Source: JAEUJM01 sp964635055
GTDB taxonomy: Bacteria; Actinomycetota; Acidimicrobiia; Acidimicrobiales; DATDAH01
Reading direction: 5' to 3'
NCBI GenBank assembly: GCA_964635055.1
Contig: CAZWMT010000022.1
Span: 23,814 to 87,813 of the forward strand
Length of the DNA: 64,000 nucleotides
Part shown: piece after piece, positions 1 to 6,507 of the stretch
How the letters are laid out: the number at the start of each line of letters is the position of its first letter
Position numbering within the stretch: position 1 is the first letter of the stretch
Made by a program: the position numbers and the translations under genes
Notes under the pieces: generated by a model
Database searches by the model: none
What the model was told of the DNA's origin: nothing
What the model saw: the letters and a program-made list of their open reading frames with translations, nothing else

Positions 1-94
1 CGTCCGGTCGGGCCGGCTCGGCCCCGCCATCTGGGCCCACGTGGGCTTCAACGGGATCGCCGTCATCACCCTGCTGTCGACAGGATCGGCGTAG
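1..94 (+). CDS. C-terminal end of a CPBP-type intramembrane protease (partial)
   Basis: Reading from base 2, thirty codons end at TAG (92-94). The peptide includes WAHVGFNGIAVI, which resembles the last conserved His/Asn segment (HxxxN) of CPBP/CAAX-protease-like intramembrane metalloproteases, followed by a hydrophobic stretch. The rest of the gene lies left of the window. Such proteins are multi-pass membrane proteases or bacteriocin-immunity-type proteins, but the exact role cannot be told from thirty residues. The gene is cargo of the integrated element whose integrase follows at 1524-2798. Confidence 0.45.
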   Translation, partial: VRSGRLGPAIWAHVGFNGIAVITLLSTGSA

Positions 95-300
95 TTATCC
101 GGAGGCGGCGTGGACGCGCAGCTGCTGCTCGACGCCCTGCCCGATCCGGGTGGTGTTGCCATCCGGATCGGTCAGGGTGAACTCGCGCATGCCCACGGCT
201 GATCCTCGACCGGCGTGACCGGGAGTCCTGACGCGGCCATCTGCGCGTGCCAGAGCGACGCAGCCCACGAGCGAAACCCACCGGGCGCGATGGCGTCACC
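95..300 (-). pseudogene. Decayed VOC (glyoxalase/bleomycin-resistance-like) gene fragment
   Basis: On the minus strand one frame reads MAASGLPVTPVEDQPW and another continues GMREFTLTDPDGN. Together these match the C-terminal signature of VOC-superfamily proteins (WGMREF...DPDGN), interrupted by a one-base deletion in a G run near 190-195. The stop codon is TAA at 95-97. Sequence upstream of the Met (about 240-300) is weakly VOC-like and no start was found. I infer a pseudogene unless the shift is a sequencing error. The last codons abut the stop of the CPBP fragment on the other strand. Confidence 0.55.
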
Positions 301-301
301 A

Positions 302-631
302 TCAGCCTGCTCGTCCGGCTAGGTGGTCGAGCACCTCATCGCGCAGGACGCGAGAGATCTTGCCGCACTCAGCGGCAGCGACGATCTCGTCGCGGGTGCC
401 TGACTCGGGGAAGTCGGCGTAGGCGGTCTCGGCCCAGACCTCGTCGAGAATGTCGGTCGGCCGGTTGGGGTCGCGATACCGGAATGCGGTCGGCGGGGCC
501 AGGTCGACCGCGGCAGCGATGAATGCTGCGTCGTCGATCTCGCCGGCGGCACGCCGATCGATCAGAACGGCTAGGTCTGATCGCCCACCTTCGGCGCGGC
601 CGACTGGGCCTCCTGGTCGGTCGGCGTCCAC
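302..631 (-). CDS. Hypothetical small acidic protein
   Basis: A 109-codon open frame from GTG at 631 with no recognisable family. The central and C-terminal part has a normal amphipathic helix composition (LIDRRAAGEIDDAAFIAAA, then an acidic segment with DILDEVWAE), unlike the arginine-rich shadows around it, which is why I consider it coding. No Shine-Dalgarno sequence precedes the GTG, so the true start may be internal. Bases 632-783 between it and the next gene hold nothing I can identify. It lies on the integrated element. Confidence 0.4.
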   Translation of the reverse strand: MDADRPGGPVGRAEGGRSDLAVLIDRRAAGEIDDAAFIAAAVDLAPPTAFRYRDPNRPTDILDEVWAETAYADFPESGTRDEIVAAAECGKISRVLRDEVLDHLAGRAG

Positions 632-783
632 CGTTGATCAGCCTATTTGCAGCACGGATCACGGGGGAGAGAGCTTGCGAACAGCACGATGGACTGCGAG
701 CCCGCTCCGCTGTCGGTCTGCTCGGGGGTCGACGCTCGCACGTAGGCAACGATGCAGACAGTCAGAGAATCGTTCGGCTCACA

Positions 784-1470
784 TCAGACGTCCACGACCC
801 ACGTGTGCCAGTCGACGCCGTGCCTTGCCGCGACGGGATGAGCTCCGCCGGACTCGCCTACATCGATCCGAGTGAGGGCCTCGTTCACCCACCCCTGACT
901 CACTGACGGGTCGATTCTCTCGAACGCGTCATCGGACATGATGTGCACGACTGCGTTCACCACATAGGTCTGGGATCGGAACCCGCGGTCACGCAGGTGT
1001 CTCCGGGCGGCACGGCGCACCGCCTCGAGATGTTCTGCGGGGACCGAGGTGATGAAGGCCGAGCCGTAGGTCTCAACCGTGTCGGCGACGACCGAGGCCA
1101 GCAGCTCGACGCCGCCGGGTGTCTCGGTCGCCGTGAACCACGTGTCGATGACCCGGAGACACGAGCGGCACGTTGGCGCCAGGGACACCTCCTGCCAAGG
1201 TCGGAACGTCCCGCCCTTGCCAGCCGCCATCTCCCACCAGACCCGGCCACACAACGTCGACGGTGCCCACCGTTGAGCCGTCAGGGCAGCTTCGTCGTAG
1301 CCAACGGTCACCGCCGCACCGGATGACTCGAGGCGGCCTTCAGCGAGCGCAGCTCGCGCGGTTGGCGGGTCATCGGTGGCGGCGAGGTGCGTCTGCACGC
1401 CGCCACCGACATCAACCAACAGAAGGTCACGGCCAAGGATTGAGATCGAGTTCACGCCCTCAGCAGGCAT
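784..1470 (-). CDS. Hypothetical protein of the integrated element
   Basis: A 228-residue protein I do not recognise. The start is set at ATG 1470 because a strong Shine-Dalgarno (AAGGAGG) lies six bases upstream at 1475-1482; an in-frame open extension to 1539 has no such signal. The protein has a Cys pair (CRSC) near the middle, is mixed alpha/beta in composition, and has no transmembrane segment or signal peptide. It lies 53 bp downstream of the integrase on the same strand and may be co-transcribed with it. It could be a small cargo enzyme or an immunity-type protein; the sequence does not decide. Confidence 0.6.
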   Translation of the reverse strand: MPAEGVNSISILGRDLLLVDVGGGVQTHLAATDDPPTARAALAEGRLESSGAAVTVGYDEAALTAQRWAPSTLCGRVWWEMAAGKGGTFRPWQEVSLAPTCRSCLRVIDTWFTATETPGGVELLASVVADTVETYGSAFITSVPAEHLEAVRRAARRHLRDRGFRSQTYVVNAVVHIMSDDAFERIDPSVSQGWVNEALTRIDVGESGGAHPVAARHGVDWHTWVVDV

Positions 1471-1523
1471 CAAAACCTCCTTGACCGCCATCGTGTCACG
1501 CCGCCCGGCCGTGGCCCTCGAAG

Positions 1524-2798
1524 TCAGCTCCGTTGCCAACCAGAGTCGCCTCGGGCCAGGTCACCGCTCTGCTCCTCGGTCGCCACGTCGTCCTGATCGC
1601 CGTCGTCAGGGCGGGCGTCGGGCATGGCCTGATTGCGCTCGTTGCGGACGAGCAGCGAGAAGGTGTCGGCAGCAGCGGCCTGCATGCCGGGGAGGACGTG
1701 CTGGTACACGTTCATGGTGAAGGCGACGTTGGCGTGGCCGAGGCGTTCGCTGACCACCTTCACGTTGACGCCGGCCTTGAGCAGCAGGGTGGCGTGGGTG
1801 TGTCGCAGGTCGTGCAGCGAGATCGCCGGCACGCCGATCTTGGCGACGGTGCGGTCGAACAGCTGGCTGAAGATGTCCGGGTGCATCGAGGTGCCATCGG
1901 CCTTCACGAAGACGAGGTCGTCCGGACTGGGCTCGATGCCGTCGCGTTCCTCGGTACGTGCCTTGTGCCAGTCCTTCAGCGCCTGGATGACGTCGTCGTC
2001 GATGTCGATGGTGCGCCGGCTCGTGCCCGTCTTCACGTCCGAGATCGAGACCTCGTATGCCACCGACACCAGGGCCTGGCGCACCGACACCCGGCCGGCG
2101 TCGAGGTCGAGATCGCGCCAGCGCACCCCGAGCACCTCGCCTCGACGCATGCCGGTGTGAGCTGCGAAGTAGAAGGCCGGCGCCATCCGGTGAGGAGCGA
2201 TCGCATCGAGGAACCGGACGAGCTGGTCGATCTCCCACGCCTTGATCTCGGGACGCTTGCGAGCCTGGAGCGACGGGGCATCGGCGAGGGCGACCACGTT
2301 GCGGACGACGGTGCCTTTGCGCGCCGCGTCGCTCAGTGCCTTGTTCAACATCACGTGGATGTTGTGCACCGTCTTCGGCGCCAGCCCCTTCGCCGGGCCC
2401 TTCTCGCCCGGGCGCTTCTTGCGACCGCTCTTGAGCAGCGCCGCATAGAACAAGTCGATGTCCTCGGGGCTCAGCTGGTCGAGCGGGCGCTTGCCGAGCG
2501 CAGGGATCACGTGCAACTCGATGTTGCGCCGGTAGGCGTCGTGCGTGCTCTTGCGCAGCCGAGCCTCCTGGACCGGCAGCCACCGCTCGGTCAGGTACTG
2601 GCCGAGGGTCAGCTTCTCGCTCACCACGGTCTCGCCCCGGTGGCTGCGCTTCACCAGCTCGGCCAGCAGCTTCTCGGCGTCGCCGCGCCGTGTGCCCGCC
2701 TGCACCCAGCGTCGCCGGTACTGGCCGGTAGCCGGGTTCACGCCGTCGTAGACGACGGCGTACCACTTGTTGCCCTTCTTCTGGATGGTTCCGCGCAT
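1524..2798 (-). CDS. Tyrosine-type site-specific integrase
   Basis: A phage-type integrase of 424 residues that catalyses recombination between attP and attB of the element. It has an N-terminal arm-binding region (about 1-60), a SAM-like core-binding domain (about 65-175) and a catalytic domain. Visible catalytic residues are R218 (HTGMRRGE), K256, H329 and R332 (HDLRHTHA), H355 (LGHAN) and nucleophile Y365. The start ATG 2798 is chosen over an upstream open extension because AAGGGG lies about eight bases before it and the arm domain begins there. The gene points away from the initiator tRNA gene at 3142-3218, the standard arrangement for an element inserted at a tRNA 3' end. Confidence 0.93.
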   Translation of the reverse strand: MRGTIQKKGNKWYAVVYDGVNPATGQYRRRWVQAGTRRGDAEKLLAELVKRSHRGETVVSEKLTLGQYLTERWLPVQEARLRKSTHDAYRRNIELHVIPALGKRPLDQLSPEDIDLFYAALLKSGRKKRPGEKGPAKGLAPKTVHNIHVMLNKALSDAARKGTVVRNVVALADAPSLQARKRPEIKAWEIDQLVRFLDAIAPHRMAPAFYFAAHTGMRRGEVLGVRWRDLDLDAGRVSVRQALVSVAYEVSISDVKTGTSRRTIDIDDDVIQALKDWHKARTEERDGIEPSPDDLVFVKADGTSMHPDIFSQLFDRTVAKIGVPAISLHDLRHTHATLLLKAGVNVKVVSERLGHANVAFTMNVYQHVLPGMQAAAADTFSLLVRNERNQAMPDARPDDGDQDDVATEEQSGDLARGDSGWQRS

Positions 2799-3141
2799 CA
2801 GCGTCCCCTTCGGATCGAACCGGATGGGGACATCGAGCAGCGGACGAGGCCGGCGACCCCGCGACGTCCGACGGGGATCTGGCGCTGCGCTTCCGACCAT
2901 ACGCCCCAAGAACCCGAAGATCGACCCCCAAACGCGCCGAGGCCTCGATTTGGCCGCCGACGCGAGCATCTCGGCGCGGCCTCCACGAGGGGCTGAGATC
3001 CCGTTCCGTGGTGGTGCGTACCGATGCCGCGTGGTCTATCCCAGGCCGCACAGTAGAAAAAACAGTAGAAATCTGGCTGCCAGGGCATGGGAGAGGCCCT
3101 CCTCGGTTGTCCGAAAAGGGCCTCTGACCAGGTACTTCGCT
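2799..3141. other. Non-coding attachment-site arm between integrase and tRNA
   Basis: No credible gene lies here; the open frames are arginine-rich shadows. The segment separates the integrase start from the 3' end of tRNA-fMet and therefore corresponds to the attP-derived arm of the element (inference). It contains the tandem 10-bp repeats at 3050-3071 and the integrase ribosome-binding site. The core crossover repeat should include the tRNA 3' end, with its second copy left of the window. Confidence 0.55.
3050..3071 (+). repeat. Tandem ACAGTAGAAA repeats, probable integrase arm-type sites
   Basis: ACAGTAGAAA occurs at 3050-3059 and again at 3062-3071, both in the same orientation with a 12-bp period. 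The A-rich motif stands out in GC-rich surroundings and lies about 70 bp from the tRNA end. Short direct repeats in this position are typical arm-type binding sites for the N-terminal domain of tyrosine integrases; binding here is inferred. Confidence 0.55.
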
Positions 3142-3218
<77 letters not shown>

Positions 3219-3362
3219 TCGTGAAGGGTACCGGCGGTGCTCGGCCCTCGCCAACCCGCTCCTCGCAACAAGCGCGAAGCCATCATGCGCCACCGGGACG
3301 CTCCGCCGGCGAGGCGGACCCCGGGCAGCTGACTCCGACAAACCTGGACATAATTTATCTGG

Positions 3363-3375
3363 GATAGTTAGTATC
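3363..3375 (+). promoter_or_regulatory. Promoter and dyad operator of the Rrf2 gene
   Basis: GATA-GTTAG-TATC is a perfect 4-bp-arm dyad. It overlaps a -10-like TAGTAT (3369-3374) that ends six bases before the GTG start at 3381. The spacing fits a leaderless transcript, and the dyad position fits autorepression by the encoded Rrf2 protein. The operator assignment is inference. Confidence 0.45.
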
Positions 3376-3380
3376 AGGAT

Positions 3381-3884
3381 GTGCAACTGGGTGAAGGGGT
3401 CGAGTGGTCCGTGCACTGCTGCACGGTCCTGGCGGTGCTGCCGGAGGGCGCCACCCTGCCGTCGGCGCGGTTGGCCGAGTACCACGAGGTGGCGCCGGCC
3501 TACCTGGCCAAGCACCTCCAGGCCCTGCGCGAGGCAGGCATCGTCACGTCGAGCACGGGGCGCCACGGCGGCTACCGCCTCGCCCGACCCGCCGAGGAGA
3601 TCAGCCTCCTCGACGTCGTCCTCGCCGTCGAGGGTCGTCAACGGGCCTTTCGGTGCACGGAGATCCGTCGCTGCGGGCCCGCCGCGGCCGCCGAAGCGAC
3701 CTACTCGAAGCCCTGTGGCATCGCCGCCGCCATGCACCGGGCGGAGGACGCGTGGCGCGCCTCACTGGCCGAGGCCACGGTCGCCGACATGGTCGGCGAG
3801 GCCCTGCGCAACGCCCACCCCGAGGCGCTGGAGCGAGGCGCCACCTGGATCCGGTCCGTCATCACGAAGAGGAGCACACCATGA
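3381..3884 (+). CDS. Rrf2-family transcriptional regulator, probable Fe-S sensor
   Basis: A 167-residue protein with an N-terminal winged helix-turn-helix (about 1-75, including LAKHLQALREAGIV and the wing GRHGGYRLARP), diagnostic of Rrf2/IscR/NsrR regulators. Three cysteines lie after the dimerisation helix (C92, C98, C112), in the region where the family binds a 2Fe-2S or 4Fe-4S cluster; the spacing Cx5Cx13C differs from classic NsrR. GTG 3381 is used because a TAGTAT -10 element lies six bases before it. The stop overlaps the ATG of the following epimerase gene (ATGA), so the two are translationally coupled and the epimerase is the likely target. Confidence 0.85.
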   Translation: MQLGEGVEWSVHCCTVLAVLPEGATLPSARLAEYHEVAPAYLAKHLQALREAGIVTSSTGRHGGYRLARPAEEISLLDVVLAVEGRQRAFRCTEIRRCGPAAAAEATYSKPCGIAAAMHRAEDAWRASLAEATVADMVGEALRNAHPEALERGATWIRSVITKRSTP

Positions 3885-4810
3885 CCATCGTTCCCACCCA
3901 GGTCTTCGTCGCCGGGGCCACCGGCGTGGTCGGCCTCCCCGCGGTGCGGGCCCTCGTCGCCGACGGCCACCGGGTCACCGCGGTGGCCCGCTCGCCCGAG
4001 AAGGCCGACCTGGTCCGCTCCCTCGGCGCCGACCCGGTCGCCGTCGACCTCTTCGACGGCGACGCGGTCAAGGCGGCCACCGCCGATCACGACGTGATCG
4101 TGAACCTGACCACCAAGATCCCTCCGGCCGCGAAGGCCTGGCGGGCGAGCGCGTGGGCCGAGAACGAGCGCATCCGCCACGAGGTCTCCGCCCACCTCGC
4201 CGACGCCGCACTGGCCCACGGCGCAGACCGCTACGTCCAGGAGGCCCTCGCCTTCGCCTACGCCGACCACGACCTGGCGTGGATCACCGAGGACGAGCCC
4301 CTCGACCCGCCGTCGGGCCTCGGGGGCGTGCAGGCGGCCGAGGCCAAAACCGCCAGGGTCACTGCCGCCGGGGCCGTCGGGGTGGTGCTGCGCTTCGGCA
4401 ACTTCTATGGGCCGACCTCGGACTACTCGCGGGACGCCGTCCGGATGGCCCGCCGACGCCTCAGCACCGCCCTGGGCCCGGACGACGCCTACTGGTCGCC
4501 CATCCACAGCGACGACGCCGGCGCCGCGGTCGCCGCCGCCCTGCGGGCGCCGGCGGGCGCCTACAACGTGGTCGACGACGAGCCGCTCACGCGGTCAGGG
4601 AACGACCAGGCCCTCGCCGACGCGGTCGGCGTGACTTCGCTGCGACGCCCACCCCGGGCCGTGCTGCGTCTCGCCGAGGGGCGGGCACCGATCATGACCC
4701 GATCCATCCGGGCCTCGAACGCCGCCTTCAGGGCGGCCACCGGATGGGCCCCCGCGTTCCCCAGCACCCGGGACGGCTGGCCGGCGGTGGTGCGGGCCCT
4801 GCCCTTGTAG
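3881..4810 (+). CDS. NAD(P)-dependent epimerase/dehydratase family protein
   Basis: A 309-residue extended SDR/NmrA-like protein. The N-terminus has the nucleotide-binding GATGVVGLPAVRAL motif, and an acidic residue (D) ends a later strand. The middle segment (RFGNFYGP) resembles the substrate loop of epimerases. The canonical YxxxK pair is not obvious (the region is QAAEAKTARV), so the reaction is uncertain; it may be a redox-sensing or NmrA-type reductase. The ATG overlaps the Rrf2 stop and is preceded by a GAGGAG ribosome site. Pairing with an Fe-S Rrf2 regulator suggests induction by oxidative or nitrosative stress (inference). Confidence 0.75.
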   Translation: MTIVPTQVFVAGATGVVGLPAVRALVADGHRVTAVARSPEKADLVRSLGADPVAVDLFDGDAVKAATADHDVIVNLTTKIPPAAKAWRASAWAENERIRHEVSAHLADAALAHGADRYVQEALAFAYADHDLAWITEDEPLDPPSGLGGVQAAEAKTARVTAAGAVGVVLRFGNFYGPTSDYSRDAVRMARRRLSTALGPDDAYWSPIHSDDAGAAVAAALRAPAGAYNVVDDEPLTRSGNDQALADAVGVTSLRRPPRAVLRLAEGRAPIMTRSIRASNAAFRAATGWAPAFPSTRDGWPAVVRALPL

Positions 4811-4837
4811 GCCGCCCTGGGCCCGAGAGTGCCCACG

Positions 4838-4890
4838 TTCGGGCGCACACCACCGGCCCGCCGTCGCAGTCGAACCACACCTCGGTCCAC
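4838..4890 (-). pseudogene. Inverted remnant of a psd (phosphatidylserine decarboxylase) gene
   Basis: Read on the minus strand, 4890-4851 matches the intact psd gene at 10122-10161 in 35 of 40 bases, including 26 consecutive identities. It encodes WTEVWFDCDGGPVVC, against WTEVWFDCGGRPVVC in the intact protein. The match fades beyond about 4840. The fragment has no start or stop and cannot function. It is joined at 4890/4891 to a pssA fragment on the opposite strand. Confidence 0.8.
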
Positions 4891-4965
4891 GCACAGCTCG
4901 ACTCCCTGGCGGACCTGGTCTCGTTCGGTGTGGCGCCGGCACTGCTGGTCTACCGCTGGGGACTA
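4891..4965 (+). pseudogene. Remnant of a pssA (CDP-alcohol phosphatidyltransferase) gene
   Basis: This encodes AQLDSLADLVSFGVAPALL, followed by VYRWGL and a stop, which is the core of the CDP-alcohol phosphatidyltransferase motif. It aligns with intact pssA at 10611-10685 at about 81% base identity, with most changes at third codon positions, so it diverged as coding sequence before being truncated. It abuts an inverted psd scrap. Bases 4966-5052 after it contain only a short uncharacterised open frame. Confidence 0.85.
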
Positions 4966-5052
4966 GTGATGGCGTCCAGTCGCCACGACCGTCACCAGCG
5001 CCGACCTGGGCAAGGCCAAGGCCGCCGCCCGACCCGAAGAAGTGTGGCGAGG

Positions 5053-5361
5053 TCAGCAGCCGCAGGACGCGGCCTGCACGCGACAGGCTTCGGCCATGCG
5101 GGAGGGCGACAGGGTCGTGACCCGACGGCGCAGCGCCGATCGAGCCAGCGTGTGGACGTTGTCGAAGTTCACGACGCAGTCGGTCGGGACCCCGTCACGG
5201 TCGGACGACAGCTCGAGCTCGGACACCAAACCCCGGTTCGTGCGGGTGAGCGCGGCGACGACGACCGATCCGATCCGATCCGCGACCGGGTCGCGCGTCA
5301 GCACGAGCACGGGTCGATCGCCTCCGGGAGTCGCGGCGAACCACACCTCACCCCGCCGCAT
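5053..5361 (-). CDS. MazF/PemK-family mRNA interferase toxin
   Basis: A 102-residue protein starting MRRGEVWFA, the first beta strand of PemK/MazF endoribonucleases, followed by RPVLVLTRD and SVVVAALTRT (conserved strands) and a C-terminal NFDNVHTL segment typical of the fold. These toxins cleave mRNA and are held inactive by a cognate antitoxin. The start is set at ATG 5361 because the fold begins there. It overlaps the antitoxin gene by 14 bp, so the pair is translationally coupled. Confidence 0.88.
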   Translation of the reverse strand: MRRGEVWFAATPGGDRPVLVLTRDPVADRIGSVVVAALTRTNRGLVSELELSSDRDGVPTDCVVNFDNVHTLARSALRRRVTTLSPSRMAEACRVQAASCGC

Positions 5362-5599
5362 CGGACCAGTCCGCCCAGTCCTCGGCAGGACCCCAGTCGG
5401 CGATCGCGGCCAGCGACGTCTCACCAGCGTCGAGCGGCATCGTCACCCACGTCTCAGCATCTCGTTCGCTCGCCAACCGCAGGACGTGCAGACGAACTGC
5501 CTCCCGGAGGAGCTCCGATCGGTCGATCCGCAGGTTGGCGGCCCACGTCTCCACTTCGGCAGCCAACGCCTCGTCGACACGAAAGCTGAGCATCGTCAT
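5348..5599 (-). CDS. Ribbon-helix-helix antitoxin
   Basis: An 83-residue protein. MLSFRVDEALAAEVETWA, followed by a helix with RIDRSELLREAV, is a ribbon-helix-helix DNA-binding domain. The acidic, Trp-rich C-terminus (ADWGPAEDWADWSD) is the likely toxin-neutralising tail. It precedes and overlaps the MazF-like toxin gene. Start ATG 5599 lies inside a dyad (5595-5622) that is the probable autoregulatory operator. An ATG two codons further in is also possible. Confidence 0.88.
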   Translation of the reverse strand: MTMLSFRVDEALAAEVETWAANLRIDRSELLREAVRLHVLRLASERDAETWVTMPLDAGETSLAAIADWGPAEDWADWSDAAG

Positions 5600-5622
5600 A
5601 CGTTCTGACGATAGCGTATGAC
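5595..5622. promoter_or_regulatory. Dyad operator of the toxin-antitoxin operon
   Basis: GTCATACG (5595-5602) and CGTATGAC (5615-5622) are perfect 8-bp inverted arms separated by 12 bp. They span the antitoxin start codon. RHH antitoxins usually bind such repeats to repress their own operon; binding here is inferred from position. Confidence 0.6.
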
Positions 5623-5625
5623 AGA

Positions 5626-6180
5626 TTATCGCCGCCGCCCGTTGCGTCGACGCTGGGAGTGCACGGGGTGGCGGCGGGATCCTTCGTCGGCGTAGCCGAT
5701 CCGGCACTCGGGGTCGTGCAGACAGGGCTGCCAGCGCTTCGCCCGCTGCCCCACCATGGTGACGGGAAGGACCACTTGAAGGGCACGCTGGTCGGGCGCC
5801 AGGCCACGGCTCTCGTAGTACGCCCGCCACCCGGTCAGCAGTGGCCCTTCCCACAGCAGTGGGTGCACCTGTCCGAAGCCGACCTCGAGCGTGCCGTCGG
5901 GGTTGTCGGCCGAGGCGCCCGATACGAAGGTCTCGCCGTCACGCACCCGCCGGCCCAGGTCGTTGAGCAGCACGACCGCTGACTGTGGGCGAAGGCCCAC
6001 GACCACGAGCTCAGGGTGGTCGAACCCATGTGACAGGCCGATCGTGTACGACCACGGCGTCCCGTCGGCGGGCCCGCCGCCGATGTGTTGCACCATCCAC
6101 CCGTGCTCGGCGATGAGGCCGTCGTATCGAAGGTGGATCTCTTCTTCGCTGTATCCGTCACACATGAGGCACATGCCCAC
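5626..6180 (-). CDS. DUF4262 domain-containing protein
   Basis: A 184-residue protein. The segment GWMVQHIGGG..WSYTIGLSHGFDHPELVVVGL is the hallmark of DUF4262, whose function is unknown. An N-terminal CLMCDGYS Cys pair and a late CLHDPEC pair might bind metal. The tail is Arg-rich. The start is ATG 6180 or the ATG two codons later (6174). It lies 26 bp upstream of the antitoxin gene on the same strand, with the operator between them. Confidence 0.75.
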   Translation of the reverse strand: MGMCLMCDGYSEEEIHLRYDGLIAEHGWMVQHIGGGPADGTPWSYTIGLSHGFDHPELVVVGLRPQSAVVLLNDLGRRVRDGETFVSGASADNPDGTLEVGFGQVHPLLWEGPLLTGWRAYYESRGLAPDQRALQVVLPVTMVGQRAKRWQPCLHDPECRIGYADEGSRRHPVHSQRRRNGRRR

Positions 6181-6237
6181 ATGCTGGCCAGGGGGTGTGA
6201 CAGGAATCGGCGGGGGCGGGTGCGGCAGGCTGGTGCG

Positions 6238-6498
6238 ATGGACAACAGCGAGTCGGTGTACGTCAGCCAGAGCATCGCCGCGGTGAACCGCCGCATCGAG
6301 GCCGTCGAGTGGAACGTGGCCCGGTTGCTCACCCAGGCCGGCCTGAACTGGGAGGAGCCGCCGCCGCCCGAGGGCCCCGACGCCGAGATCGTGGCGCTGG
6401 TGCAGGCCGGCAACAAGATCGAGGCCATCAAGCGCTACCGAGAGCTCACCGGCGCCGACCTGGCCACGGCCAAGGTCGCCGTCGATCAGATGGGCTGA
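6238..6498 (+). CDS. Small protein with ribosomal L7/L12 C-terminal-like domain
   Basis: An 86-residue protein from ATG 6238. The C-terminal half (VQAGNKIEAIKRYRELTG, then ADLATAKVAVDQM) has the helix pattern of the L7/L12 C-terminal domain, often found in short actinobacterial proteins unrelated to the ribosome stalk. The N-terminus is a helical segment followed by a Pro-rich hinge (EEPPPPEG). No partner is evident; it converges on the histidine kinase gene. Its function is unknown, possibly a protein-binding module. Confidence 0.7.
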   Translation: MDNSESVYVSQSIAAVNRRIEAVEWNVARLLTQAGLNWEEPPPPEGPDAEIVALVQAGNKIEAIKRYRELTGADLATAKVAVDQMG

Positions 6499-6507
6499 CC
6501 GGCGGCG

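Noticed and set aside
4966..5052. Open segment reading VTSADLGKAKAAARPEE as a possible dehydrogenase fragment
   Set aside because: Too short and without a diagnostic motif to assign.
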